Part shown: one piece after another, positions 18,429 through 28,300 of the stretch | Position numbering within the stretch: the stretch's first letter is position 1 | Layout of the letters: each line of letters opens with the position of its first letter | Assembly (NCBI GenBank): GCA_020627905.1 | Contig: JAHDFZ010000004.1 | Coordinates: forward strand, 1 to 36,439 | Direction: 5' to 3' | Length of the DNA stretch: 36,439 bases | Origin: Verrucomicrobiota bacterium | GTDB taxonomy: Bacteria > Verrucomicrobiota > Verrucomicrobiia > Verrucomicrobiales > DEV007 | The notes under the pieces: model-generated | What the model was told of the DNA's origin: nothing | What the model saw: only the letters and a program-made list of their open reading frames with translations | The model's database searches: none | Made by a program: the position numbers and the translations under genes

Positions 18429-20957
18429 CTAGAATTCGTCGATCTCGGTTTCGAAAGGTTTTACGAATTTCGCAATTGCTGTCTCGTAGGTTTTGCGGTG
18501 GCTGGTTCCGGGAATTTGTTCCATAAGCCGTAGCTCCAGATCCTGATTGTTAAAATCGGTGACCCGGTGTCCCAGCGTCAGGGTGAGGACGGTTTCTCGA
18601 TTGCGGGGTTCTGCATCAGTGCTTTCGAATCTAACAGTCTTCTGATCAGAGAGCAGTTCGTCGTCCGGGCTGAAAAGGCCCACCTCCAGCTCACGCTCCA
18701 GCATCTTGTCGGGTTCGGACACCACCTGTTTCTGGAACAGCCGGATGGCCACCTGCAGGGTCGTGATCTTTGCGGGGAAGCTCTGGACCTCGACATCTAC
18801 CTGCCTGCGGGAGCTTACCCTGGTTTTGCTGATGCTCACTACCGGGACGATCGTCTCCTGCGGTATCGCACCACCGTGCACGTAGCGTTTACCGGCTCCT
18901 TTTGCCCTGATGCGCTGAATTCCCTTGGCGATACCCACCTGGAAGTCGCCCTCCAGCCCCAGCTCCTCAGTAGAGAATACGCGAATCGACGAGTCAGACG
19001 AGAGCCCGTGTCCTAAGACCCAGCGCCGATGAGGGTTGCCCAGAAGTCCACTTTTCGGCGCGTCCGGGCAGTCGACATCCTCCACCTGGCTCTGCCGGAA
19101 GAGGAATCCGTGATCCGCCGTGACGACAATTTTGGTAGCATTGATATTAGCCGCCTTCTTCACCATTTTGACGATTGTCTCGATAGCGTCATCGCAGGCT
19201 GTCGTTGTTCGCTCCTCTGTGGCGAGGCTGTCACCGGTGTCATCGATCTCGTTGTGATAGATATACACCACGTCATAATCCCTCATCAAAGGGCGGCCCT
19301 CATTCTTGGTATGAAGATTGAGGAACTCCTCTGACTTCAGGATCTTTACTTTCGTTTCGGGGGCCTGATTGAGGATCTTTTCGCGGGCTTCCGATCCCGT
19401 GGTCTTGACTCCATCTGCATAAGCGATTTTTGAGTCCTCGGACAGGGCGAGCGTTTCATTCGGCAGGTGCGAGGCCATTCCCAGTTGGGTGAAAGAAGGC
19501 AGGGAGGTGAGGCGGGTGCTGATCTCGGCAGAAAACTTGTCCTCTCTCCCGATCCGCCGCTGCAGGTCAGCGGCACATTCATAGCGCAGACCGTCGGAGA
19601 TGATGACGAAGAGCTTCTGCTGACTCTGTGTGATCGGCTTCACCACCTGTTTGAAAAAGTCACGCAGACGTGACTGCGCCGACGGGGGCCATGTCGGGTG
19701 CTGGTCGAGCAGGATCTCCCAGCGGGTGGACAGCGGGGCGAGATAGCTGTTGAGATAGCTTTTTTCGACAAGGCCCTCGATTTCATCCAGCAGGGCAGGT
19801 TGCGCTGATTCTCGACGTGAAGCATGGAATTTCCGATAATGGTAGTCGATCTTCCACCAGGACGATTCGTATCGACTGATGGCCTGATCGAGGTTTTCCA
19901 CATCGAACCCGACGGCCTCTACGAGATCGAGCAACCGGGCACCATGGCGTAGGGATTGGTAAAGTGCTTCATACTTGTTAAACCATACCGAGCGTGAGCG
20001 TTTCTGGATGATCGACTTCCATTCCTCCGGCTTCCAGCGCTGTTGAGTGATCCCGTCACGAAGCCAGCAGACGAGCCGGCGCTCGATCAGTTCATAGGCA
20101 TCGACCTCCGCATCCGCTATCGACTGCAGCTCCTTGTCAGTGAGCTGATTCAGCTTTTCCGTGACATTGAGGTCTGCAGCAGTCCGGCTGGACAGGACTT
20201 CGAAACTCTGCCGAAAGCGGTTGCTGTCTTTCCAGCGGCTGAGGAATACGATCGCCTGGCTCCGCAGCTGCACCTTGGAGGAAGAGCCCAGCGGCGCATT
20301 GTTCTGAAACAGCACGATGATGAAATCGAGCAGAGAGGCGTCTGCAGATTGATAGCCGTATTGCGCCTCGACCTCCTGCCAGAAGGCGGACACCAGATTG
20401 AACTCTTCCAGCTTCGCAGTGACGGGGTCGAACATTTCGGCACCGGCCAGCTCCTCGCAGAGCTGCAGCAGGATGGCATCCAGCGAGTGATCCTGCGCCT
20501 TCAGGACGATCGCGATCATCCGCCGCCGGATCGTCCGGTGCGTTTCATCCTGCTGGATATGGCTTCTAAGAGCTTCGCGCCGTTCTTTCCGACTGAAAAA
20601 CGTGGCGTGCTCAGCCGCGAGATTTCGATACTCCGGCGGCAGTCCCGTTTCCTGCAGGTGCAGGGACGCGCGGTCAGCGTGAAACTCAGCGTTCGATAGC
20701 AGGATATCCAGCAGCCAGTTGTCCTCGTCTCTCGGACGTTCTACCGGCACGTAGAGAAGAAACTTCTGCTCAGGCTCGTCGAGAAGCACGCGGAACTTCA
20801 CACCGATCTCGTTGTTCTCGACCCGGATCGTTTCCACATCCGGCAGCTTCAAGTGATCGAGATCCTTCGACCACTCGTTCTTGCCATCATACCAGAAGAC
20901 CACGCGGTGGCGGGAGAACTGTCGTTCAAGACTACGCTGGATGTGGGGGGATGACAT
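18429..20957 (-). CDS. pglZ: BREX-1 phosphatase-like protein PglZ (type A)
   Basis: Alkaline-phosphatase-superfamily motifs 'KLFVIISDGLRYECAADLQRRI' and 'TKIVVTADHGFLFRQ'; N-terminus 'FSRHRVVFWYDGKNEW'; lies between pglX and brxL. Confidence 0.95.
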   Translation of the reverse strand: MSSPHIQRSLERQFSRHRVVFWYDGKNEWSKDLDHLKLPDVETIRVENNEIGVKFRVLLDEPEQKFLLYVPVERPRDEDNWLLDILLSNAEFHADRASLHLQETGLPPEYRNLAAEHATFFSRKERREALRSHIQQDETHRTIRRRMIAIVLKAQDHSLDAILLQLCEELAGAEMFDPVTAKLEEFNLVSAFWQEVEAQYGYQSADASLLDFIIVLFQNNAPLGSSSKVQLRSQAIVFLSRWKDSNRFRQSFEVLSSRTAADLNVTEKLNQLTDKELQSIADAEVDAYELIERRLVCWLRDGITQQRWKPEEWKSIIQKRSRSVWFNKYEALYQSLRHGARLLDLVEAVGFDVENLDQAISRYESSWWKIDYHYRKFHASRRESAQPALLDEIEGLVEKSYLNSYLAPLSTRWEILLDQHPTWPPSAQSRLRDFFKQVVKPITQSQQKLFVIISDGLRYECAADLQRRIGREDKFSAEISTRLTSLPSFTQLGMASHLPNETLALSEDSKIAYADGVKTTGSEAREKILNQAPETKVKILKSEEFLNLHTKNEGRPLMRDYDVVYIYHNEIDDTGDSLATEERTTTACDDAIETIVKMVKKAANINATKIVVTADHGFLFRQSQVEDVDCPDAPKSGLLGNPHRRWVLGHGLSSDSSIRVFSTEELGLEGDFQVGIAKGIQRIRAKGAGKRYVHGGAIPQETIVPVVSISKTRVSSRRQVDVEVQSFPAKITTLQVAIRLFQKQVVSEPDKMLERELEVGLFSPDDELLSDQKTVRFESTDAEPRNRETVLTLTLGHRVTDFNNQDLELRLMEQIPGTSHRKTYETAIAKFVKPFETEIDEF

Positions 20958-20985
20958 CTGGATTAGGGAGCTGCGGGGAGGTGCC

Positions 20986-21423
20986 TCAGGCTTCGATCTT
21001 GCTGCTTCCGGACCGGATCCTTCTGCCTGCCTGCTTCCGGCTGGTAGCGCGGGAGTGCAGGCCGATCTGGGGTTCGTTCACAAGCACCTCCGCAGGGATC
21101 TGGAGATGACGATGCAGCTGCCGGATCATCGTGAGACTGAGGCTCCGCTTCCGATTGAGCACCTCCGAAACCTTGCTCTTCCCGGAGATGAATTCCGCCA
21201 GGTCCTTCTGCTTCAGGCCCATCTGATCCATGCGGAACTTAATCGCCTCGATCGGATCAGGAGGGCCGATCGGGATATGCTCTTTCTCATATTGCTCGAC
21301 GAGCAGGGACCACAGCTCCAGCTGATTCTCTTCCGGCGAGCCAGGTTCCGCGTCCATCAGACCCTCCAGGTGCTCGAGCGCTGACTGGTATTCTGCTTTC
21401 GTCTTGATGATTTTGGGATCCAT
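20986..21423 (-). CDS. higA: HigA-type antitoxin, HTH/XRE family
   Basis: 'IKFRMDQMGLKQKDLAEFISGKSKVSEVLNRKRSLSLTMIRQLHRHLQIPAEVLV' is the HigA HTH region; it follows the toxin gene. Confidence 0.9.
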   Translation of the reverse strand: MDPKIIKTKAEYQSALEHLEGLMDAEPGSPEENQLELWSLLVEQYEKEHIPIGPPDPIEAIKFRMDQMGLKQKDLAEFISGKSKVSEVLNRKRSLSLTMIRQLHRHLQIPAEVLVNEPQIGLHSRATSRKQAGRRIRSGSSKIEA

Positions 21424-21437
21424 GGCTGATCGGTTCG

Positions 21438-21731
21438 TTAGATGGTTTCGGCATTCACCTTGTCGTATTCAGCGTGAGTTCCGACGAAGCGGATATAGAC
21501 GACGCCGGTGTTGTAGTGGATTTTTACGATGAGGCGGTAGGTGTTTCCTTTGATGTTAAAGACGATGCGGTTTCCACGGATGATGTCGGCAGAGGGGTAG
21601 CGGAGCTTGATGTCATTCGGTTCGGCCCATCGGGAATGCAGCGCTTCCTGATACCAGGCTTTCAGGGCCTGTTCAGCGTCTTCATGCGCTTCCCAGAAGT
21701 CCCGCAGAGTTTTCAGGGCGATCACTCTCAT
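21438..21731 (-). CDS. higB: HigB-type mRNA interferase toxin (RelE superfamily)
   Basis: 'MRVIALKTLRDFWEAHEDAEQALKAWYQEAL...RIVFNIKGNTYRLIVKIHYNTGVVYIRFVGTHAEYDKV' is a full-length HigB. Confidence 0.93.
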   Translation of the reverse strand: MRVIALKTLRDFWEAHEDAEQALKAWYQEALHSRWAEPNDIKLRYPSADIIRGNRIVFNIKGNTYRLIVKIHYNTGVVYIRFVGTHAEYDKVNAETI

Positions 21732-21765
21732 AACAGTCTGCCCTGCTTTCTCCTGCTGAACAAGT

Positions 21766-21787
21766 AAAAAGTTCCCTTGATGGGAAC
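21766..21787 (-). terminator. Hairpin with T-tract between pglX and higB (intrinsic terminator, or HigA operator)
   Basis: Minus strand GTTCCC-ATCAA-GGGAAC followed directly by TTTTT. Confidence 0.5.
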
Positions 21788-21819
21788 ATTCTCCCGATAT
21801 GGGGGGGCGGATTTCACCA

Positions 21820-24800
21820 TCACGAGAGTCCGGTGACTTTAGCGAGAGCCTTGCCGAATTTTGGATAGTTTGCCTTTACCCCATCATCGAGATCGATTTC
21901 GAGACGCTGCTGAGCGAGGGGAAGGAGGGTATCGCGTTCGTATTGTTCGACATCGAGGATCGCTTCCCGCGTCTTCTTGAGCTTTTTGCGGTCGGCAGCG
22001 GTGGCGGTTTCGGCTTCGACTTTGGCCTGCAGCTCGCTCTCCTGATGGACTAGCTTGTGGCGGAACTCGCGAAGGTAACCGGTGAGCAGGATGTTCACGG
22101 TGTCCTTGGTGTAGCGATGCAGATAGACCAGGGCGCGAAAGTGTTTCTTCGGGCTTTGGAAGAGCCAGTAGATGGGACGCTTTTTGTAAGTCTTGACGTG
22201 ATCGGCGTAGAAGCCGCCGGTGTTGGCGGTGAAGTATTTCCGCAGCGGCTTGCCGAGACTGTCTTCGAGGAAGGTCAGGTTCTGCTCCAGCGTCTCGGGA
22301 CCGAAGGTGGCGCGGAGAAAATCACGGACGCGGCTGGCGGCATCGTCGGGGAACCACTCGTCTTCGGTGATGGGGACGATGGCGTCGTCATCGGGGGCGA
22401 AGGTGAGTTCGTCGGCGGACTTGCCGACTTTTTCGAGATAGTCCTCCACGGTGTCTCCGGCATCGGCGAGGATGAGGCCGGACTTGTCGAGACTGTATCG
22501 GCCCATCATGCAACCAACCGCGTAGGAGACGAAAGCGGCCATGTCGTCGCGAGCATCGGCTCGGGCGAGAGTGATTTCGTCCTCGGGGACCTCGGGTGTC
22601 AGTTCATCTTGCAGTCCGTAGACGTCGATCCAGAGACGGTTGTTCTCGGTCTCCAGTTCCTGCATGCGCCGGATAGCGGCGGTGCAGTAGGCGGCGTAGT
22701 TGGCCCACGACTCGGCGAGGGTGCGGCCTTTCCACGCGCCGCTGGGTTGGCCGGGCTCGACTTCCCAATCGCCAGTGCGCAGTAGTGGCAGATCGCGGAA
22801 GTCCCAGCTGGTTTCGAAGTTGTCCCAGTCGGCGCGGGCGACCTCAATCGCCCCTCTGACTGTTTTGACTATATCCTTTTTACTATTGCCGGGGAGTTCT
22901 GCCTCAAATGGCAGTGTCGCCATGTTGCCGACTTGAAACTCCGACGTCGGATTTAGGAAGTCCATCATCGTGGACACCAACGGTGAAACCAGAAAACCTA
23001 GGACAAGCTCCCTGCTGGTTTCTGGAAACATCGATGAACCCTTAACGTCAAACAGGAATCCCTTCGGTGTCTCCCTTGCGCTAAGCCTAGCCGTTGTCGT
23101 TGTAGTCCAAGTGATGCCTGGACGGAAATAGAATGACGGATTACGGACGGCGGAGCGGACCTTCCCTCGGTCATCCAAAAAGTTACGAATCTCGTATCCG
23201 TCGTTCTCCCAGTTCACGACATAATAACAATTTCCATACCAATTCCTAACAGGACCACCCTTGTTATATGGAAACCACTTTCTTTGTGATGAATTCGCTG
23301 CTTCGGCATCGTCGCAGTCGTAAGAACTCAAACGATCTGAAACCTCGTGCCAATGTCTGAGGAATCGATCGTTGTCTGCTGTCGCCATACCCTGTCTTGG
23401 CCTACAAAACTCAGACAAAGAAGGCAGGTGCTCGAAGTGAGCCTGCATCTTTCTGGAAGCCCAGTAGGCAACAGGAGACCCAGGTATTCTGCGAAAGTTC
23501 TCAACAGAGGCGGTCTTTAGCCTCTCATTCTCAACTGGAAATTCATGCGGAACACCGCGCCCATCAGTCTCGAAATATCGAACGCACATGAATCTTCCTT
23601 TGTAGTTTTCGTTGTGCGATAGACTGAAGATAGTCGCAGCCGTCCCGAAGCTAATTCCCATGCTCGTTCCGCCTTTTCCTAGATACGGCATATGCAGCAT
23701 CGATTCGATAGTGCTCTTGGAATACAAGCTCACTCTCAGTTCCTCAAACGTAGGAAGGAACATCCAGGATTCGAGGGTGACCATTGCCATGAATCCTTTC
23801 GCCCGTCCAGATGTCGCACCTTTCTCTAAAAACATTGCGAAGAAATCAGCAGCGGAATCAGGATAGTATTGATCTGCAAAGTTCTTCGCGAGATTGTTCA
23901 TTTGTTTTCGCCCCATATATGGCGGATTCGCCACGACGACCTGATACCGCTGGCTTAGCATCTCCGCCTGATTGACAACGAGCCGGAACCTGCGTTGAGT
24001 GTCCTGCACGAGAAGGTCGCCCGTAGCCGATTTGTCACCAATCTTTGTCATGAGGGCGTCCAATTCCCCGACATCAAGAACTGGCTGAATGAGCGAGCCG
24101 AAGGTCTCTGTGTGTTCTCGGAACTGGTGGATTTGGGCAAGTTCGTCCTGGCTGAACTCTTCGCCTGAGGCCTTGCTCCAGGCGTGAATCTCCTCCGGAG
24201 AGATCACCACATCCTGCAGCCGCATCACTTCCGGTTGAACCGCACGACGAAATGCAGATCGACTCTGCTCTCGCGCTTTGCATACAAGCGCAAACTGCGC
24301 GAGCTGCGCGGCACGAGGGCAGATCTCAAGCCCATGCAGATTGTTTTCCAAGATTAGCGCCGGAATCTCACTGGGAGTGTAGCCTTCCTCCTCGTAGATC
24401 TTCACAAGCAAATCGAAAGCATAGGTCAACATGTGGCCGGAACCACAAGCCGGATCGAGTAGCCGGATCTCCTCTGGAGTCTCTATCGTAAGGCTGTCGG
24501 CAGGCTCCTGTCCCTCGGGTTCTTCCACGTAGTAGGGCATGTGCTCCCGAAGCCGAGAATCCGGTCGTGACCGCAGCCACAGGCGACCGAGAGAGTTCTC
24601 CACGAGATAGCGCACAATCCAGTGCGGGGTGAAAAGCTGGGTGACGGCGGGAATATCCTCCGAAGGCACGGCTTTTTTCCGCGCCATCACTTCATCCTTT
24701 TTTTCCGAGATGTAGAACTGGTAAAGCCAGCCGAGAATTTCGACCTCGGCGCAATCTTCGTCGGTGATCTCACTCACGAAACCATGGACGACGGAATGTT

Positions 24801-25332
24801 CGGTCAGCAAGTCGTCTGGGAGCAGCAACTCGGTGAAGGCGTCGATCTTGTCGAAGAGATTCGGCAACAGGTCGGCGTAGTATTGGCTGACGCCGATCAC
24901 GAGGAGCCGCTGCACTTCGGCTTGGGGATTTGGGCTTGGCAGGTTGCCGTCCAGCAAATCATTGATGCGGGAGGCCGAAACGAATTCTTTCAATTCCTCG
25001 GGCACGACTCCTTTGCGAACTTGCTGGAGCAGCTCGGGCAGCACATCGCCCTCACTCGGCGCGGTGATGACGCGGACGCGAAAGGGATGCCACCCGTGCG
25101 CATCGAGATACCGGAACGCGGCGAACCGGTTGAACCAGGTGTAGGCGACCCGCTCGATCAGTGCCGCGCGCCCTTCATGCTCAAGCACGCGCCGGAGGTC
25201 GCTTAGAAGCTTCTCCTGCGCCGCGAGGTCAGGCGTTTTCGCCGTGAGCACGTAGTCGAGCTTCACCTCGACCTGCTTCATCAGTTTCGTGCGGCATTCC
25301 GGGGCGAAACGTTTCAGTCTACTGGTATCCAT
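21820..25332 (-). CDS. pglX: BREX-1 adenine-specific DNA methyltransferase PglX
   Basis: Motif I 'LLDPACGSGHMLTYAFDLLVKIY', motif IV 'YQVVVANPPYMGRKQMNNL'; size and position fit BREX-1 PglX. Confidence 0.96.
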   Translation of the reverse strand: MDTSRLKRFAPECRTKLMKQVEVKLDYVLTAKTPDLAAQEKLLSDLRRVLEHEGRAALIERVAYTWFNRFAAFRYLDAHGWHPFRVRVITAPSEGDVLPELLQQVRKGVVPEELKEFVSASRINDLLDGNLPSPNPQAEVQRLLVIGVSQYYADLLPNLFDKIDAFTELLLPDDLLTEHSVVHGFVSEITDEDCAEVEILGWLYQFYISEKKDEVMARKKAVPSEDIPAVTQLFTPHWIVRYLVENSLGRLWLRSRPDSRLREHMPYYVEEPEGQEPADSLTIETPEEIRLLDPACGSGHMLTYAFDLLVKIYEEEGYTPSEIPALILENNLHGLEICPRAAQLAQFALVCKAREQSRSAFRRAVQPEVMRLQDVVISPEEIHAWSKASGEEFSQDELAQIHQFREHTETFGSLIQPVLDVGELDALMTKIGDKSATGDLLVQDTQRRFRLVVNQAEMLSQRYQVVVANPPYMGRKQMNNLAKNFADQYYPDSAADFFAMFLEKGATSGRAKGFMAMVTLESWMFLPTFEELRVSLYSKSTIESMLHMPYLGKGGTSMGISFGTAATIFSLSHNENYKGRFMCVRYFETDGRGVPHEFPVENERLKTASVENFRRIPGSPVAYWASRKMQAHFEHLPSLSEFCRPRQGMATADNDRFLRHWHEVSDRLSSYDCDDAEAANSSQRKWFPYNKGGPVRNWYGNCYYVVNWENDGYEIRNFLDDRGKVRSAVRNPSFYFRPGITWTTTTTARLSARETPKGFLFDVKGSSMFPETSRELVLGFLVSPLVSTMMDFLNPTSEFQVGNMATLPFEAELPGNSKKDIVKTVRGAIEVARADWDNFETSWDFRDLPLLRTGDWEVEPGQPSGAWKGRTLAESWANYAAYCTAAIRRMQELETENNRLWIDVYGLQDELTPEVPEDEITLARADARDDMAAFVSYAVGCMMGRYSLDKSGLILADAGDTVEDYLEKVGKSADELTFAPDDDAIVPITEDEWFPDDAASRVRDFLRATFGPETLEQNLTFLEDSLGKPLRKYFTANTGGFYADHVKTYKKRPIYWLFQSPKKHFRALVYLHRYTKDTVNILLTGYLREFRHKLVHQESELQAKVEAETATAADRKKLKKTREAILDVEQYERDTLLPLAQQRLEIDLDDGVKANYPKFGKALAKVTGLS

Positions 25333-25366
25333 GGGAAAGAAGGGGGCTGAAAGATGAATGCCGGCC

Positions 25367-28300
25367 TTACAAAGTCACGCCCCTGCCCTCGCCGACATGC
25401 TTGCGCATCTCCGACTCCAGTGTGGCGAGGAATGAGTCAAGAGTAGCGTCATCAGAAATGACGACATGATCTCCGGCGGCTTTGGTGATGAGCGTCCGAA
25501 TATTTGTGTAGGCAGGAGCTGCCCCACTCGGCTCGGCGGCAGCAGGCGTTTTTGCGCCTTCGTCCGCTCCGGAAATGCCTTTCGTATAGTCGGCAGCTGG
25601 TTTCGAGATCTCGTCAAGCTGAGCCGAAAACTGGTGTTCCGTATACTGGCGCAGCTTATCGCCGATCATCGGGATGAGTGTTTCTCTGGAGATCTCTTCC
25701 TTAGCATATCGAGATTTGCTGAGGATGCTCTCTCTGCGCTCGGGATCCAGTTTGGCGAAGTCCGGATGGGATTTCAGTTTTTCCTCACGCTCCTCGATCG
25801 CAGCGATCGCCTCGCTCTGCCGGGCTGCTACTCTTTTCTCTACTTCTGTCTTAACGCTTTCGTAAGCAGTGATGGCGCTCTTCATCGCGCCCCCCCGGAA
25901 GGGGGCAGTCCCCTGCACGACTGCCTGCATCTCCTTCAGCTTAGCATCGCCCGAAGGAAGATTGCCCGACTGCTCCCGGAGAAAGGAGGTTATCCTGCGG
26001 AAGGTAGCTCCATTCGGTCCGTTCAGGAAGGCTTTGATAGGATCGATGAGGTCCTCCTTCGCTGTCAGGAGATCGTCATCGAACTCACGCAGTGATTTCA
26101 GCGGGTAGGTGTAGTCGCGGGCCGAGAGCTTCTGCAAGCGGTCGCGAATGGGTTCGAGAGAGGCGACAAAAGGGAAGGCTTCCTTCTTTGCGATGATCGT
26201 GTTCAGCTGATTTGTTTCCTCATTGAGAGCTGCGAGCAGGGCTTTCGACACGGATTTGGCATCATTGCCGGGATTCGACTGATTGAAAAAGTCGTGATGG
26301 AAATTCTTCAGCGCGGTGACGGTCGTGGCATCGAATTCCTCCTGCATCTGCACGATGACGCTGCCATGCTGAGCGGAATTGCCGAGGGCTGCTGAGGCAT
26401 CCTCCTGATCGAGGACCTCGGCCCCCCGTTTCAGCTCGATCTTGTGCCGACGAAACAGGCGCGCCATCAGGCAGAGAGTGGCAGCATCCGGCCAGCCATA
26501 ACTGCCTTTGCGGAAATTGCCCAGAGTGTCCTGCACGGTCACCCGTTTATCGGATATCTTCTGACGATTGAGGTAGGTCAGGACTTCCTGCTCTGCTTCG
26601 GTAAGCTGCTCGCTGATGAGGTCATTCTTTTCCTCCAGAATGGCAGGGATCATCGCCTCTTTGTATTCCGTTTTGAGCATTTTCAGGTTCGGATAGACGA
26701 AGCGGATCAACTCCTGAAATGCCTTGCCGCTGCGCACCCTGGGGTCTGCTCCTGTGACCTCGATCTCCGAGCCGTTGACGACGAAGGTAGCCTGCGATAT
26801 GAGATCCCGGCCCTGCTCGATAAGCTTTCTCCGCCGGTCACTATTCTGGTTCTGCCGTCCCAGGAGAATGGCCCGCTTCGAGTCGGAGAGGTTCGACGAG
26901 GTCTGCTGACGCACGTAAGTGGAGGTCTGCTCATACAGCTCCACCTCATCTACGAGGGAGCGGTCATCCGGGAGGATGACAAGCAGCTCACGCTTGCCGG
27001 TATTCTGCGATTTGAGTGTCGGGAGGTCCCCTGCATTATCGTGACCTGCCGTGACCATGTGGATGGAGAGATCCTGCGCCCGCCCGTAGTCGCTGCCATC
27101 GATCTGTTTCCCGAAAGGGTAGTCCTGGCCGTTATCGTCGAACCGCAGTTTGGTATCTTTGATGACATCGCCGAAAAGCACCTTATCGAGCAGTTTGTTG
27201 ACCACATCACTGCCTATCTGAGTGTTTTTGAGATCCACCTCGATGTCTTTTTCCTCATCTGTGAGGAACTCGTAGGCATCACCGTTTTTCTGCAGGTAGT
27301 GCTGATGGTAGAGGAAGTTAAGCTCTTCTTTCACAGCCTGGTCGTGTGCCGCGATATCGATATCTGCGCGGTCGATCAGCAGGATAGCGACATTTCGAGG
27401 AGTGGAAACAAACTCGGAAACATACTTCAGCAGAAAGAGAGATTTGAGGATACGCACTGCCAGAGGGTGGTCGGCCTGCAGATTCTTTTCTGCTGTTCTT
27501 ACGCTGCGCTGGAAGTCTCCGCGCAGGACATTCGAAAGGCCCTCGAACATCAGATCGAAGGTGGCAAAGGTATTGATCGGAAGATCGGCGATGTGCTTGG
27601 CGACTTCCTGAAACACGGAGAGCATGGAGCGCTCGCCAACGGATGCGTGCTTCCCGGTGAAGGCATCGTGCTGCGAAAGGCGCTCAATCGCCGTCTGGAA
27701 CAGGTCGAACTGATACGGGTGGAAGGGGGCGAAGCGGCAAAAGTGGTCAGCACTGTCGAATCCCCGGAACTCTCTCGAGCCATCTGCAAACGAGAAAAGC
27801 GTGCGGAGATTCTCCTTCTCCTGCAGGTAGAGTTCCTCCAGATCGGGCACTCCGGCTTCCGTCTTTGTCAGAAGGCGCTTCTGGATTACTTCTGACACGT
27901 TTGCGCTGGTGAGGGTGGGACGAATGGCAAAACGGCCCATGATCTTGGTGAAGTCGTTCCCGTCGATCTCATCCAGCTCTCCAACGACCTTCTCAATGTC
28001 GCCCTGGGATGTCACAAAAATCCATGCTCTGCCATCACAGGTGACGGCCAGAACCTCGGCGATCGTCTGAAGGTTCAACATCAGTCGTGAGCGCCGACCG
28101 ATGAACTGGCCAGCCTCGTCGACAAAGAAATTGATGCGTGTCCCGGCTGGCAGGGAATCGAGATATTCTTTCACCCGGCTCGCAAGCGCCTCTACGGAAA
28201 TGCGGTGCTTCTCACGAAGCCGGTCGAAGAGTCTTAGCCCTTCCTCTTCCGATTTATTGAAGAACTTCGCATACACACGGGCGAAGGTTTCATTCTCAAG

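Noticed and set aside
20043-20699. 218-aa plus-strand ORF
   Set aside because: Antisense to pglZ and without recognisable motifs.
21801-21807. G7 tract considered as a pglX phase-variation switch
   Set aside because: It lies 13 bp beyond the pglX stop codon, so length changes would not alter the PglX frame.
22057-22785. 242-aa Gly/Val-rich plus-strand ORF
   Set aside because: Antisense shadow of the pglX C-terminal region; composition typical of an opposite-strand frame.
26444-27895. 483-aa plus-strand ORF
   Set aside because: Fully antisense to brxC, which has clear motifs and frame; the open frame is a by-product of GC-rich coding sequence.
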